A stretch of 64,000 nt of DNA, taken from an uncultured Tateyamaria sp. GTDB taxonomy: Bacteria; Pseudomonadota; Alphaproteobacteria; Rhodobacterales; Rhodobacteraceae. The notes under the pieces are model-generated. The model was not told the DNA's origin. It saw only the letters and a program-made list of their open reading frames with translations, and searched no databases. Shown in pieces: positions 9,492 through 18,187 of the stretch. The translations under genes and the position numbers were made by a program. Within the stretch, counting starts at the first letter, position 1. Every line of letters begins with the position of its first letter. Location: the NCBI RefSeq assembly GCF_947488715.1, contig NZ_CANLAG010000001.1:310001-374000 (forward strand), in the 5' to 3' direction.

Positions 9492-10711
9492 CAGAGGGCT
9501 CCTTGGGGGCGGGTGTCGAGATGGGTCTCGATGTGGTCGATGATCCGGTCGAGGCTGTCGGCCCCCTGGGTCACCACATCCCAGCCTGCCATGGCCATTT
9601 GGGCGGCGTGGTCGGGTGCAATCATCTGGCCCACCGAGCGCCCCAGCGTGTCCGAGCTGTTCACGATGCGCGCGGCCCCTGCGTTCATCAGGCGGGTAAA
9701 GGCATCAGCCTGCACGCCCACATGTGGTCCGTAGATGATCGCCGTACCGTGGGCTGCGGCGGAATAGGGGTCGCAGACCTGATGGCCCGCGTGCAGGGAC
9801 CCGCCGAGAAAGGTCACGGGCGCAATGCGCAGCCAGAGGCCGAGATCGTCGTCCGTATCCACCAGCAGCACCTGGCAGTTGTCATCGGGCATTTCGCCGT
9901 CCCCCCAGAACACGGTGCGCAGGCCTTCGCGGTGTGCACATTCGGTGCAGGTGTCGGCGTCCTTGCTGTCTGCGGTGACGAGGATCAGCAACAGGCGGTG
10001 GGACGCCTTGAGGCTGGATTTATGTGCGCGCAGCACGGCGTCGATTTCGTCGCTGGCGACGGATGCGGCCAGCCAGACGGGACGCCCGCCCAGGGCCTGT
10101 GTCACGTCCGTGATGTCGCTGTCGGCGGCGGGCAGCATCCGGCCAAAGGGGTGCAGCGGCGCGGACAGTGCAATGGTGTCCAGCGGGCGGCCCAGTTGCG
10201 CCAGCCGCAAGTGGGCGTTCCGGTCGCGCGCACTGACGTGGTGAAACTGTTCCAGAAGGCGCTTGGGCACTTCGGGCAGCCAGCGGTCGCGGCGGCCATC
10301 GAAACCGTCACGCGCGGCGTCCACCAGCATCATGTGTGCGCCGCTTTCGGCGGTGGCGAGGACAAGGTTCGGGCGCAGGCCGCCCCAGGCCCAGACCACC
10401 ACATCGGGCGACCAGTGGGCAGCAAATGCCTGTGCCGTTACGGGGTGGTCGGGGGGCATCGCGTCGACCAGAACGGCCGGGGCGCCGCGGTCGCCAAAGC
10501 TGTCGTGATCTGTGGTCAGCAGAACATGGCACCCGTGCCGGGACCCGGCCAGCCGGTGGGCAAGGTCGTTGATGGCCCGGTTGTTGCCCTGTTCGGCGGC
10601 ATGTATCCACACCAGTTCACCGGGCGGACGGTCATGTGCGGGGGCAAAGTCGGACGGCGCTCTGCGCCCCGACAGGGTCCGGTACGCAGACAGCCCCAGT
10701 GACCCCCGCAT
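9491..10711 (-). CDS. waaA: Kdo-transferase (WaaA/KdtA)-family glycosyltransferase, divergent active site
   Basis: 406-residue GT30-like protein placed directly before lpxK, where Kdo transferase is expected. The fold signature is present (LVWIHAA near residue 33, [40 protein letters not shown]). Canonical acidic residues are missing: the SVGE motif is EQGN here (residues 40-43), the ETELWPN motif is WGGLRPN, and NPLE before AAAH is replaced by DPYS. The SVGE Glu is the catalytic base in characterised WaaA. Either this lineage uses different residues, the protein has changed function, or another waaA exists elsewhere in the genome. Confidence 0.75.
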   Translation of the reverse strand: MRGSLGLSAYRTLSGRRAPSDFAPAHDRPPGELVWIHAAEQGNNRAINDLAHRLAGSRHGCHVLLTTDHDSFGDRGAPAVLVDAMPPDHPVTAQAFAAHWSPDVVVWAWGGLRPNLVLATAESGAHMMLVDAARDGFDGRRDRWLPEVPKRLLEQFHHVSARDRNAHLRLAQLGRPLDTIALSAPLHPFGRMLPAADSDITDVTQALGGRPVWLAASVASDEIDAVLRAHKSSLKASHRLLLILVTADSKDADTCTECAHREGLRTVFWGDGEMPDDNCQVLLVDTDDDLGLWLRIAPVTFLGGSLHAGHQVCDPYSAAAHGTAIIYGPHVGVQADAFTRLMNAGAARIVNSSDTLGRSVGQMIAPDHAAQMAMAGWDVVTQGADSLDRIIDHIETHLDTRPQGAL

Positions 10712-10720
10712 GGGCAGGCC

Positions 10721-10963
10721 TCAGCCCAGCTCTTCGGTTGAGGTGGCGGCGTTTTCTTCGTCTCTGAGGCGGTGCAGGTGGGCGATGAAATAGCGCATGT
10801 GTGCGTTGTCCACGGTGCGCTGCGCCTCGGATTTCCAGGCGTTATAGGCGGTGTCGTAGTCGGGAAAGATGCCCACGACGTGCAGGTCGTCGACGTTTTT
10901 GAACACGTTTTTGGACGGGTCCACCAGTTCGCCACCAAAGACGAGGTGCAGGCGTTGGGCCAT
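10721..10963 (-). CDS. DUF4170 protein
   Basis: 80-residue small soluble protein of unknown function: MAQRLHLVFGG then FKNVDDLHVVGIFPDY. The family is short and alphaproteobacterial and is regularly found beside lipid A/Kdo genes. ATG 10963 is preceded by AAGGATACCCA on the coding strand, a good ribosome site; longer in-frame readings run into the intergenic space. It lies 9 bp upstream of waaA in the same orientation. Confidence 0.85.
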   Translation of the reverse strand: MAQRLHLVFGGELVDPSKNVFKNVDDLHVVGIFPDYDTAYNAWKSEAQRTVDNAHMRYFIAHLHRLRDEENAATSTEELG

Positions 10964-11028
10964 TGGGTATCCTTTGCAGATCAGGGTTGAGCGGCTTTGC
11001 GCGCAGTTTGCGCAATTGGCAGGGGGGG

Positions 11029-11814
11029 TCAAGCAGAGTGCGGCCCCAATTGGTTCAGCAGGTCGGCATGTAGCGCGGGGCCAGCCGCCAGAACACCGTT
11101 GAGCATGGGGCGCGGGTTGTTGAACCGAAGCGGGCCGCCCGTGCGGTCGGTGATCGTGCCGCCTGCCTCGCTCACGATCAGCGCACCGGCGGCGATGTCC
11201 CATTCCCAGCTGGGCCGCAGGGTGAGCATCGCGTCGAATTTGCCCTCGCCCACAAGCGACAGGCGGTAGGCCAGGGATGGGCGGTAGTGGCGGTCGACAT
11301 GCGGCACGTCGCCTTTCCAGTTCTTGGGCTCGAAATTCGGGCGCGCGGCGAGCACCTTGCTGGCGGGGCTGATCGGGTTGGCGCTGGCGCGCAGAGCGTC
11401 CCCGTTCAGTGTGGCGCCGGTGCCAAGACCGGCGGCATAGAGTTTGTCGCGCAGGGGCAGGTAGATCGCCGCGGCAGTCACGCGGCCCTGATGCGCGATG
11501 GCAATGGAGATGGCCCAGGTGCGCGCACCTTCGACAAAGCTGCGGGTGCCGTCGATGGGGTCGATGATGAACAGCGTGTCCTGTTCCAGCCGCCCGCCGT
11601 CGTCTTCGGTTTCCTCGGACAGCCAGCCATAGTCGGGCCGCGCCGTGCGCAGGGTCGACATCAGCACGTCGTTTACGGCGAGGTCCGCCTCGGTCACGGG
11701 GCCTGCGCCGTCGGGTTTGTCCCAGCGCGTTGCGGCGGGCCCCACAAAGCTGGTGGCGACCCGTCCCGCGATGCGCGCGGCGTCTTTCAGAAGGGGAAGG
11801 TCAGCTGCCTGCAA
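11029..11814 (-). CDS. cysQ: Inositol monophosphatase-family phosphatase, CysQ-like (3'(2'),5'-bisphosphate nucleotidase)
   Basis: Mg-dependent phosphatase that most likely hydrolyses 3'-phosphoadenosine 5'-phosphate, recycling the by-product of sulfate assimilation. The 261-residue protein has the full metal site: Glu in WLSEET (residues 64-69), DPIDGTRSF (85-93) and WEWDIAAG. CysQ is favoured over inositol monophosphatase by overall similarity and by its usual place beside pmbA in alphaproteobacteria, but substrate choice is inferred. The start overlaps the pmbA end by 14 bp. Confidence 0.85.
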   Translation of the reverse strand: MQAADLPLLKDAARIAGRVATSFVGPAATRWDKPDGAGPVTEADLAVNDVLMSTLRTARPDYGWLSEETEDDGGRLEQDTLFIIDPIDGTRSFVEGARTWAISIAIAHQGRVTAAAIYLPLRDKLYAAGLGTGATLNGDALRASANPISPASKVLAARPNFEPKNWKGDVPHVDRHYRPSLAYRLSLVGEGKFDAMLTLRPSWEWDIAAGALIVSEAGGTITDRTGGPLRFNNPRPMLNGVLAAGPALHADLLNQLGPHSA

Positions 11815-13150
11815 GGGTCATGCCCGGAACCAGGAGGGACGGAACAACGCGGCTGAGGTGGGTGCGCGCGTCATTGGCGGGGATGATCCGCTTGAGCATG
11901 TCGGGCAGGCTGCCTGCGATGGTGCATTCGTTGACCGGGTACGTGATTTCGCCGTTTTCGACCCACATGCCTGCGGCACCGCGCGAGTAGTCGCCGGTGT
12001 TCGGGTTGATGGTCGAGCCGATCATCGAGGTGACCAGCAGGCCGGTGCCCATGTCGCGGATCAGGTCGGCGCGGCTGTGCGTCCCGGGGTCCAGCGTCAC
12101 GTTCCAGTTCGACGGGCTGGGTGGGGCGGATGTGCTGCGTGCCGCGTTGCCGGTGGGTGCAAAGCCCAGTTTGCGCGCCGCCGACAGATCCAGTGTCCAG
12201 CCGGTCAGCATGCCGTCCTCGACAATCTTGCGCACGCGTGTGGGTAGGCCTTCGGCGTCAAAGGGGCGGGAGCCGCCGGTGCGCGGGCGGTGGGGGTCTT
12301 CGACCAGGTTGAGGCCGGTGGGCAGGACCTGTGCGCCCAGCAGGTCGCGCAACCAGGAGCCGCCGCGCGCGATGCTTGCGCCGTTGGCCGCCGCCAGCAG
12401 GTGACCGATCAGGGAGGCGGAGATACGTTCGTCAAAAAGGACCGGATAGCTGCCGGTAGGGGGCTTGCGCGCACCCGCACGGGCGATGGCGCGTTCGCCT
12501 GCCTCGCGCCCGATCTCTGCGGCGGGGCGCAGGTCGGTCTGAAAGATGCGGCTGTCCCCGGAATAGTCGCGTTCCATCCCGGCACCGGTACCGGCAATTG
12601 CCACACAGCTCAGCGCCCGGTCCGTGCGGCGGTAACCGCCTGAAAACCCGTTGGATGCCGCCAGCCAGATGTCGCGTGCGCCATAGGCGCCAGTTGCTTG
12701 CTGCACCTGTGTGACGCCTGCGATGTCCATCGCTGCGGCCTCTGCCGCCAGCGCATCGGCGCGCAGGGCGTCGGGGGCGGGTTCGGCACTGGTGTCGTTC
12801 AGTTCGAGGGCATCCACATCCCAATCGCGCACCAGTTGATCGGGGTCGGCGAGCCCAGCATGAGGGTCGTCGGGGGCTTCGGCGGCCATGGCGACGGCGC
12901 GGGTGGCCATTTCCTCGACCGTCCGGTCGGACACGTCCGAGGACGACACGTTCGCCTGTTTCTGTCCGACAAAGACACGCAACCCCAGATCGATGCCTTC
13001 AGAGCGTTCGGCCTGCTCCAGCGCGCCCTCGCGCACATCGACGGATATGGAGGTCCCCTGCACGGCCATGGCGTCGGCGGCGTCTGCGCCTGCGGCCTTG
13101 GCCGCGGCCAACAGGCGCTGTGTCAGGTCGGGTAGATCAGATGGGGTCAT
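11801..13150 (-). CDS. pmbA: TldD/PmbA-family metalloprotease component PmbA (TldE)
   Basis: Partner of TldD in a heterodimeric protease that processes modified peptides such as microcin B17 and degrades CcdA. The 449-residue protein has typical PmbA segments: SNGFSGGYRRTD, VLFDERISASLIGHLLAAANG, the C-terminal MGTGLLVTSMIG and NPNTGDYSRGAAGMWVENGEI. The catalytic HExxxH zinc motif belongs to TldD and is correctly absent here; no tldD is in the window. First gene of the minus-strand run toward lpxK. Confidence 0.93.
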   Translation of the reverse strand: MTPSDLPDLTQRLLAAAKAAGADAADAMAVQGTSISVDVREGALEQAERSEGIDLGLRVFVGQKQANVSSSDVSDRTVEEMATRAVAMAAEAPDDPHAGLADPDQLVRDWDVDALELNDTSAEPAPDALRADALAAEAAAMDIAGVTQVQQATGAYGARDIWLAASNGFSGGYRRTDRALSCVAIAGTGAGMERDYSGDSRIFQTDLRPAAEIGREAGERAIARAGARKPPTGSYPVLFDERISASLIGHLLAAANGASIARGGSWLRDLLGAQVLPTGLNLVEDPHRPRTGGSRPFDAEGLPTRVRKIVEDGMLTGWTLDLSAARKLGFAPTGNAARSTSAPPSPSNWNVTLDPGTHSRADLIRDMGTGLLVTSMIGSTINPNTGDYSRGAAGMWVENGEITYPVNECTIAGSLPDMLKRIIPANDARTHLSRVVPSLLVPGMTLAGS

Positions 13151-13237
13151 CGGGCATGCTCCGCTGGGGTGCGTTTCAGGTAGCGGTGCAAGCCAGAGGG
13201 TGCAAGGGCGGGGACGTGATCGCCCCCGCGCCCAAGA

Positions 13238-14770
13238 TCAGCGGATGCGCTGTCCGTTGGCCAGGACCTGGCCTTCGGGTGTGACTTCGATCAGCGAATT
13301 CAGCGTGTCGGGCCCGGCACCCGGCACCGCAAAGAGGCCCATCATCATCCGTGCGCCCATCGCCTGATCCTGTGGCACCAGACCCATGCCGACCAGCTTG
13401 TCCAGCAGGCCGTTGCCACCGACCAGCGACAGGTTCACCGTGCCCTCGGGGCGCGGCATGCCGTCGAATGTCACCAGATCACCGTTGTCAAAGACAAAGT
13501 CGCCCGTTCCGGTCAGTTTGGCCCCGGCCACATCCAGCGTCAGCGCGTTCAGGGTCAGTGCGTTCAGCTCGCCCGGCAGTGCGCCGGTTTCTTCGAGCAC
13601 CGCCGCCTGTGCGGGGTCGAGGAAGTCGAAAAGCACCTTGGCTTTGCCCGACAGGTCGACGGCGATTGTGGCCGGATCGCGCGGCAACTGGCCCTCGGGG
13701 TCAAACAGGCCCCAGATCAGGTCGGACATGGTGAAATCCGACAGGGTAATGGCCAGGCCAAAGTCCTGCTCTTCGTTGGATTTCTGAAGCGGCATGGTGA
13801 TGCCGGTGCCGACCTCAGCCGCGGAAAAGGACAGCGGCAGCGGGAACTCGGTCATCAGCATGTTGGTGTTCACCTCGCGCTGGCGCACGTCATAGGTCAA
13901 CCCGTCCGGCCCCAACGAAGCCCGGAGGTCGGCCCCTTGGGAGGTGTTGTTGACTGTGCCGCTGCCATCCGGCCCGGAGAACGACATGTCATAGTTGCCG
14001 CTTTGCGTGGTGAAGGCGCCGTCAAAGGCAAAGCCATCGCTCAGCATGGCGTTGATGTCCTGCGTTTCGCTTTGCAGCGGCAGGGTTCCTGCGCCTTCGA
14101 ATGCGAGGCCCTGCATTGCGCCCTTGAGGCCAACGGTGCCTTCGCCCTCGGGATCGGCAAAGTTCAGGTCATAGCTGAGACCCGCGACGGCCATGGATTG
14201 CGCCACGTTGCGCAGGGTGTCTGTGCTGGTGCGGTTTTCATAGGCGACGTCGGTCATTGTCATCGCGATGCGGGCCACGTCCTCGCCAATAGCGACACCG
14301 TCCACCGTCAGGCTGTCCAGCGTCATGCGCGCCGATTGCGCCGTGTAGGCATAGGTGATTTCCGATGGATCACCGGAGGCAACCATGTTGTGGTCGGTCT
14401 GGTCATAGACCAGGGTCATGGCGATCTTTTCCCCGGTCTCGGGTGCCAGGTCCATCCGGTAGGCATTGCGCGCGGGCAGCACCACGGCGACGGTGCCGTC
14501 GCCCTGTTCGCGGAATTCGATTGTGCCCATGGACACCTCTAGCGCGCCATCGGCGGGTGTCTCACCCAGCGCGCTGCGCATGGACAGGTCGGTCACGGTG
14601 ACCGAGCCATTGCCGCGCGCCTCTGATCCGCTCACCACATAGCCGGTGCTGGCCATGTAGGCCTGCCAGTCGGCCCACACTTCGTCCGCCGTCAGGTCAG
14701 CGAGCGCCATCGTGGCGGGCAAACACAACGAAAGCGCGGTGCTGTTGATAAGCAGGGAAAATCTGGGCAT
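13238..14770 (-). CDS. DUF2125 secreted/periplasmic protein
   Basis: 510-residue protein with a hydrophobic signal sequence (MPRFSLLINSTALSLCLPATMALA, cleavage likely near residue 24). The remainder is rich in short beta-strand patterns and Asp/Gly/Thr, consistent with a large beta-sheet periplasmic protein. The family (DUF2125) is alphaproteobacterial and its function is not known. ATG 14770 is chosen because it starts the signal peptide; the longer reading runs antisense through the SDR gene. It is divergent from the SDR gene at 14901. Confidence 0.75.
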   Translation of the reverse strand: MPRFSLLINSTALSLCLPATMALADLTADEVWADWQAYMASTGYVVSGSEARGNGSVTVTDLSMRSALGETPADGALEVSMGTIEFREQGDGTVAVVLPARNAYRMDLAPETGEKIAMTLVYDQTDHNMVASGDPSEITYAYTAQSARMTLDSLTVDGVAIGEDVARIAMTMTDVAYENRTSTDTLRNVAQSMAVAGLSYDLNFADPEGEGTVGLKGAMQGLAFEGAGTLPLQSETQDINAMLSDGFAFDGAFTTQSGNYDMSFSGPDGSGTVNNTSQGADLRASLGPDGLTYDVRQREVNTNMLMTEFPLPLSFSAAEVGTGITMPLQKSNEEQDFGLAITLSDFTMSDLIWGLFDPEGQLPRDPATIAVDLSGKAKVLFDFLDPAQAAVLEETGALPGELNALTLNALTLDVAGAKLTGTGDFVFDNGDLVTFDGMPRPEGTVNLSLVGGNGLLDKLVGMGLVPQDQAMGARMMMGLFAVPGAGPDTLNSLIEVTPEGQVLANGQRIR

Positions 14771-14900
14771 GGGAGAATCCTTGGTTCTGAATATGGTGAC
14801 ATCGTCCGGCAGGGTGAGGGACGCGTCAAGGCTTGGGCTGGACCTATGTTCCCCGTCGCCATACGACAAGGTCAGTTCGATATCCACGGAGGCACCATTC

Positions 14901-15653
14901 ATGCAGGATTTGACAGGAAAGACCGTTCTGATCACCGGCGCAAGCCGCGGCATCGGGGCCGACACTGCGCGGGTTTTCGCCGGTGCCGGGGCGCATGTGG
15001 TGCTGGTGGCGCGCAGTGCGGGCGATATCGACGCGCTGGCCGCAGAGATTGGCGAACGCGCATTGGCCTTGCCCTGCGATGTCAGCCGGTTTGCCGATGT
15101 GCAGGCGGCGGTGGACAAGGCGGTCGAGACCTTTGGCGGCCTGGACATCCTGATCGGCAATGCCGGTGTGATCGAGCCGATTTCGCATCTGGCGACGGCC
15201 GACCCTGAGGCGTGGGGACAGGTGATCGACATCAATCTCAAGGGTGTGTTTTACGGCATGCGCGCCGCGTTGCCGGTGATGACCGCCGCCGGGGGCGGCA
15301 CGATCATCACCGTCAGTTCGGGTGCCGCCCACGGCCCGGTCGAGGCGTGGTCGCATTACTGTGCCTCCAAGGCGGGGGCCGCCATGCTGACCGCCTGTGC
15401 GCACAAGGAAAACGCAGACCACGGCATTCGCGCCATGGGCCTGAGCCCCGGCACCGTCGCCACGCAGATGCAGCGCGAGATCAAGGCGAGCGGTATCAAT
15501 CCGGTCAGTCAGCTTGACTGGTCCGACCACATTCCCGCCGACTGGCCGGCCAAGGCGCTGTTGTGGATGTGTTCGGCGGATGCCGATGCGTGGATCGGGC
15601 AAGAGATTTCCCTGCGCGACCCGGACATCCGGGCGCGGGTGGGTCTGGTATGA
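14901..15653 (+). CDS. SDR-family NAD(P)-dependent oxidoreductase
   Basis: 250-residue classical short-chain dehydrogenase. The cofactor motif is TGASRGIG near the N-terminus, NAG follows in GNAGVIEP, and the catalytic Ser-Tyr-Lys set is visible in TVSSGAA and SHYCASK. The substrate is not evident. GGAGG at 14888-14892 supports ATG 14901. It overlaps the enoyl-CoA hydratase start by 4 bp (ATGA), suggesting a joint acyl or hydroxyacyl pathway. Confidence 0.88.
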   Translation: MQDLTGKTVLITGASRGIGADTARVFAGAGAHVVLVARSAGDIDALAAEIGERALALPCDVSRFADVQAAVDKAVETFGGLDILIGNAGVIEPISHLATADPEAWGQVIDINLKGVFYGMRAALPVMTAAGGGTIITVSSGAAHGPVEAWSHYCASKAGAAMLTACAHKENADHGIRAMGLSPGTVATQMQREIKASGINPVSQLDWSDHIPADWPAKALLWMCSADADAWIGQEISLRDPDIRARVGLV

Positions 15654-16264
15654 TCCGCGTCGACGACAGCGGCCCGATCTGGGAAATCCGCATCGACCGT
15701 CCCGAAAAGGCGGGCGCGCTGACCGAAGCGATGTTGCAGGATCTTGCCGATACGCTGCGCACGGCCCACAGCGCGCGGGCGCTGATTTTGACCAGCACGG
15801 GCCGTGTGTTCAGTGCCGGTGCCGATCTGGATGCCGCACGTGCGGGGCTGGCCACGTCCCCCCTGTGGGAAGAGGTGTCGGGCGCGATTGCGGCGTTGCC
15901 TGGCCTCGTGATCGCGGCGCTGAACGGCACGGTGGCGGGGGGTGCCACGGGCATGGTTCTGGCCTGCGACATGCGCATCGCCGTACCGCAGGCGCGTTTT
16001 TTCTATCCGGTGATGAAGCTCGGCTATTTGCCGCAACCCAGTGACCCGGTGCGCATGTCCGCGCTGATTGGTCCGGCGCGGACGCGGATGATCCTGCTGG
16101 GCGGGCACAAGGTGGATGCCGAAACCGCGCTGGCCTGGGGACTGGTGGACGAGATCGTGGCGGACGGATCGGTTGTGGACCGTGCGCGGGAGCTGTGTGC
16201 CGATACGGTCGCCGCCCCGCTCGAGATTGCCCACGGGATCAAGGCTATGTGCCCGGTCACATGA
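15650..16264 (+). CDS. Enoyl-CoA hydratase/isomerase family protein
   Basis: 204-residue crotonase-fold protein, shorter than the usual ~260 because the C-terminal helices are reduced. The oxyanion-hole segments are present (FSAGADLDA and the NGTVAGGATGMVLACDMRIA region). The usual catalytic Glu pair is not obvious: the first position falls in FYPVMKLGYLPQPSD where many hydratases have E-x-x-G, so the reaction may be isomerase- or hydrolase-like. Translationally coupled to the SDR gene. Confidence 0.82.
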   Translation: MIRVDDSGPIWEIRIDRPEKAGALTEAMLQDLADTLRTAHSARALILTSTGRVFSAGADLDAARAGLATSPLWEEVSGAIAALPGLVIAALNGTVAGGATGMVLACDMRIAVPQARFFYPVMKLGYLPQPSDPVRMSALIGPARTRMILLGGHKVDAETALAWGLVDEIVADGSVVDRARELCADTVAAPLEIAHGIKAMCPVT

Positions 16265-16318
16265 AACCTGTGGGTGTATTGGGGCCGGTGTGCTATACCC
16301 TGCGCCAGAGGTTCCCGA

Positions 16319-16483
16319 ATGGCGCGCGACCAGCATATCATACGACCTGGGCGGCTCATCAGAGCGCCCAAGGAAGACCTGTCGCGTGATGCCAGAATTC
16401 GGTTGCTGGTGGACGATGCCCTGCGCGAAGTGACCCGCAGGTTGCAGGACAGGCGTCTGCCCAAACGCGACCGCAAGCTGTGA
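16319..16483 (+). CDS. Small basic hypothetical protein
   Basis: 54-residue Arg-rich protein (MARDQHIIRPG... ending RRLPKRDRKL). AGAGG at 16308-16312 is well placed for ATG 16319. The composition suggests nucleic-acid binding but no family is recognised. It ends one base short of the convergent HNH gene stop. Could be a genuine small protein of the fatty-acid unit or spurious; the good ribosome site favours real. Confidence 0.5.
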   Translation: MARDQHIIRPGRLIRAPKEDLSRDARIRLLVDDALREVTRRLQDRRLPKRDRKL

Positions 16484-16484
16484 C

Positions 16485-16826
16485 CTAGCGTTTGCGCCGC
16501 GCGCCCGGCACCTTGGAGGCAAAGCCGGGTGGACGTTTCCCGACCCACGCAAAGAACTTGGCCAGCCGTGGATGTGCGCGCAGCGCCTCGGGCGTGGCAT
16601 AGTCGCGCGCCAGCTCGGCCTCGGTCAGTGTTGCGTGGATTTCGCGGTGGCAGATGTGGTGTAGCAGGACGGTTGGTCCGCCTTTGCCGCCTTTGAGCTT
16701 GGGGATCAGGTGATGCATGCTTTGTGGGGCATCCGGTGGGATGGGACGGTCACATAACGGGCAGATCGGGTCGGACACGCGCGTGATCCCTTGCAGAAGC
16801 GGCTCAGTCCATGACAATTGGCGCAT
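16485..16826 (-). CDS. HNH endonuclease-family protein
   Basis: 113-residue stand-alone HNH domain protein. A zinc-type CPLCDRP knuckle is followed by MHHLIPKLKGG, then VLLHHICHREIH: the His-Asn/His-His core of the beta-beta-alpha metal nuclease fold. The C-terminus is basic (PGARRKR). No methylase, phage terminase or intein context is present, so a housekeeping DNA-processing role is more likely than restriction, but this is inference. ATG 16826 is divergent from the mscS-like gene 30 bp away. Confidence 0.8.
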   Translation of the reverse strand: MRQLSWTEPLLQGITRVSDPICPLCDRPIPPDAPQSMHHLIPKLKGGKGGPTVLLHHICHREIHATLTEAELARDYATPEALRAHPRLAKFFAWVGKRPPGFASKVPGARRKR

Positions 16827-16855
16827 GTCGGGGATGAGACAAGGGATGCAACCGG

Positions 16856-18187
16856 GTGGAGTTTGATCTGGAGAGCCAGCCGGAGATCGTGCAGACGATC
16901 GTGGGCTATGGGCAGCAGGGTTGGGAACTGGCCCTGTCGTGGTTGCTGAGCCCGGCGGCGTGGTCGCAATTCGGGCTTTTGATCGTTGCCTATGTCGCCG
17001 CCGTTCTGGTGTCGCGCAAGCTGCAACCGACGCTGTCGCGGCTGCTCGATCCCGGCGACAGCGACAGCATCATCGCCAAGGCCCGCCGCTTTGTTGCGCA
17101 ATTCCTGCCGTTGTTGCTGCCGCTGCTGGCCTATGTGTTCACCGGCATCGGCGAAAGCGTCGTGCGCTCGATCTTTGACAGCGGGGCGGTGATTGCCTTT
17201 GGCAAGCGAGTGTTCCTGTTCCTTGCGGTGCGTGCGCTGGTGCGTGACATCGTGTCGGATCCGTTCCTCAAGCTGCTGGGCCGCTACATCCTGATCCCGA
17301 TGGCGGCGCTTTATGCGCTGGGCCTGATCGAGACCGTTGCCGCGCGGCTTGAGGCGACCGTGGTGCCGTTGGGCAACCTGTCGTTTGACCTTTTGTGGCT
17401 TTTGCAATTCCTGGCCGTGGGTGGCGTGATTTTCTGGCTGGGCCAGTGGTCGAACAGCCAATCCAGCGACTTTATCCAGAAACAGGAAGAGATGCGGCCC
17501 TCGTTGCGGCAGCTTGTGGCCAAGGCGGTGGAGTTCCTGATCTTTGCCGTGGCGTTCCTGGTGCTGATGAACATCATGGGCATCAACCTGTCCGCACTGG
17601 CCGTTCTGTCCGGTGCGATTGGTGTGGGTCTGGGTTTTGGCCTGCAAAAGATCGCGTCGAATTTCATCTCGGGCGTCATCCTGCTGGTCGAGGGGCAGGC
17701 CACCGTGGGCGACTATGTCGAGTTGGATGGCGGCGAGGCGGGCACCATCGTCAAGATGACGGCGCGTGCCGCGATCCTCGAGACCTACGATGGACGCTGG
17801 ATCGTAATCCCGAACGAGGATTTCATCACCACCCGCGTGGTGAACTATTCCGACAGCGGGTCCGCCAACCGCTATGAGGCGCCGTTTTCCGTCAGCTATG
17901 ACACCGACATCAACACCGTCCCCGCCATCATTGAGGCGGCGGTGGCCAAACATCCCGAAGTGCTGGACGCGCCCTATCCGCCGGATTGCGAGCTGCGTGG
18001 CTTTGGCGACAGCGGCATCGATTTTGCCGTCGAATTCTGGGTCAACGGGATCGACGATGGGCCGAACAAATACACCTCGGACGTGCTGTTCCTGATCTGG
18101 AATGCGCTCAAGGAAAACAACATCACCATACCTTACCCGCACCGTACCGTGGAATTGAAGGGTGAGTTGCGCACCCGCAGCCGATGA
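16856..18187 (+). CDS. MscS-family mechanosensitive ion channel
   Basis: 443-residue inner-membrane channel releasing solutes on hypo-osmotic shock. Four to five hydrophobic segments occupy residues ~35-240. The pore-lining helix and MscS core follow (LSALAVLSGAIGVGLGFGLQ then IASNFISGVILL), then the beta domain (VGDYVELDGGEAGTI) and VVNYSDSG. GTG at 16856 is the start; no in-frame ATG is suitably placed. The C-terminus overlaps the flavoprotein gene by 4 bp. Confidence 0.9.
   Translation: MEFDLESQPEIVQTIVGYGQQGWELALSWLLSPAAWSQFGLLIVAYVAAVLVSRKLQPTLSRLLDPGDSDSIIAKARRFVAQFLPLLLPLLAYVFTGIGESVVRSIFDSGAVIAFGKRVFLFLAVRALVRDIVSDPFLKLLGRYILIPMAALYALGLIETVAARLEATVVPLGNLSFDLLWLLQFLAVGGVIFWLGQWSNSQSSDFIQKQEEMRPSLRQLVAKAVEFLIFAVAFLVLMNIMGINLSALAVLSGAIGVGLGFGLQKIASNFISGVILLVEGQATVGDYVELDGGEAGTIVKMTARAAILETYDGRWIVIPNEDFITTRVVNYSDSGSANRYEAPFSVSYDTDINTVPAIIEAAVAKHPEVLDAPYPPDCELRGFGDSGIDFAVEFWVNGIDDGPNKYTSDVLFLIWNALKENNITIPYPHRTVELKGELRTRSR

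Noticed and set aside
10997-11015. TTGCGC-N7-GCGCAA hairpin between cysQ and DUF4170
   Set aside because: Only 6 bp and no T-run; too weak to call a terminator.
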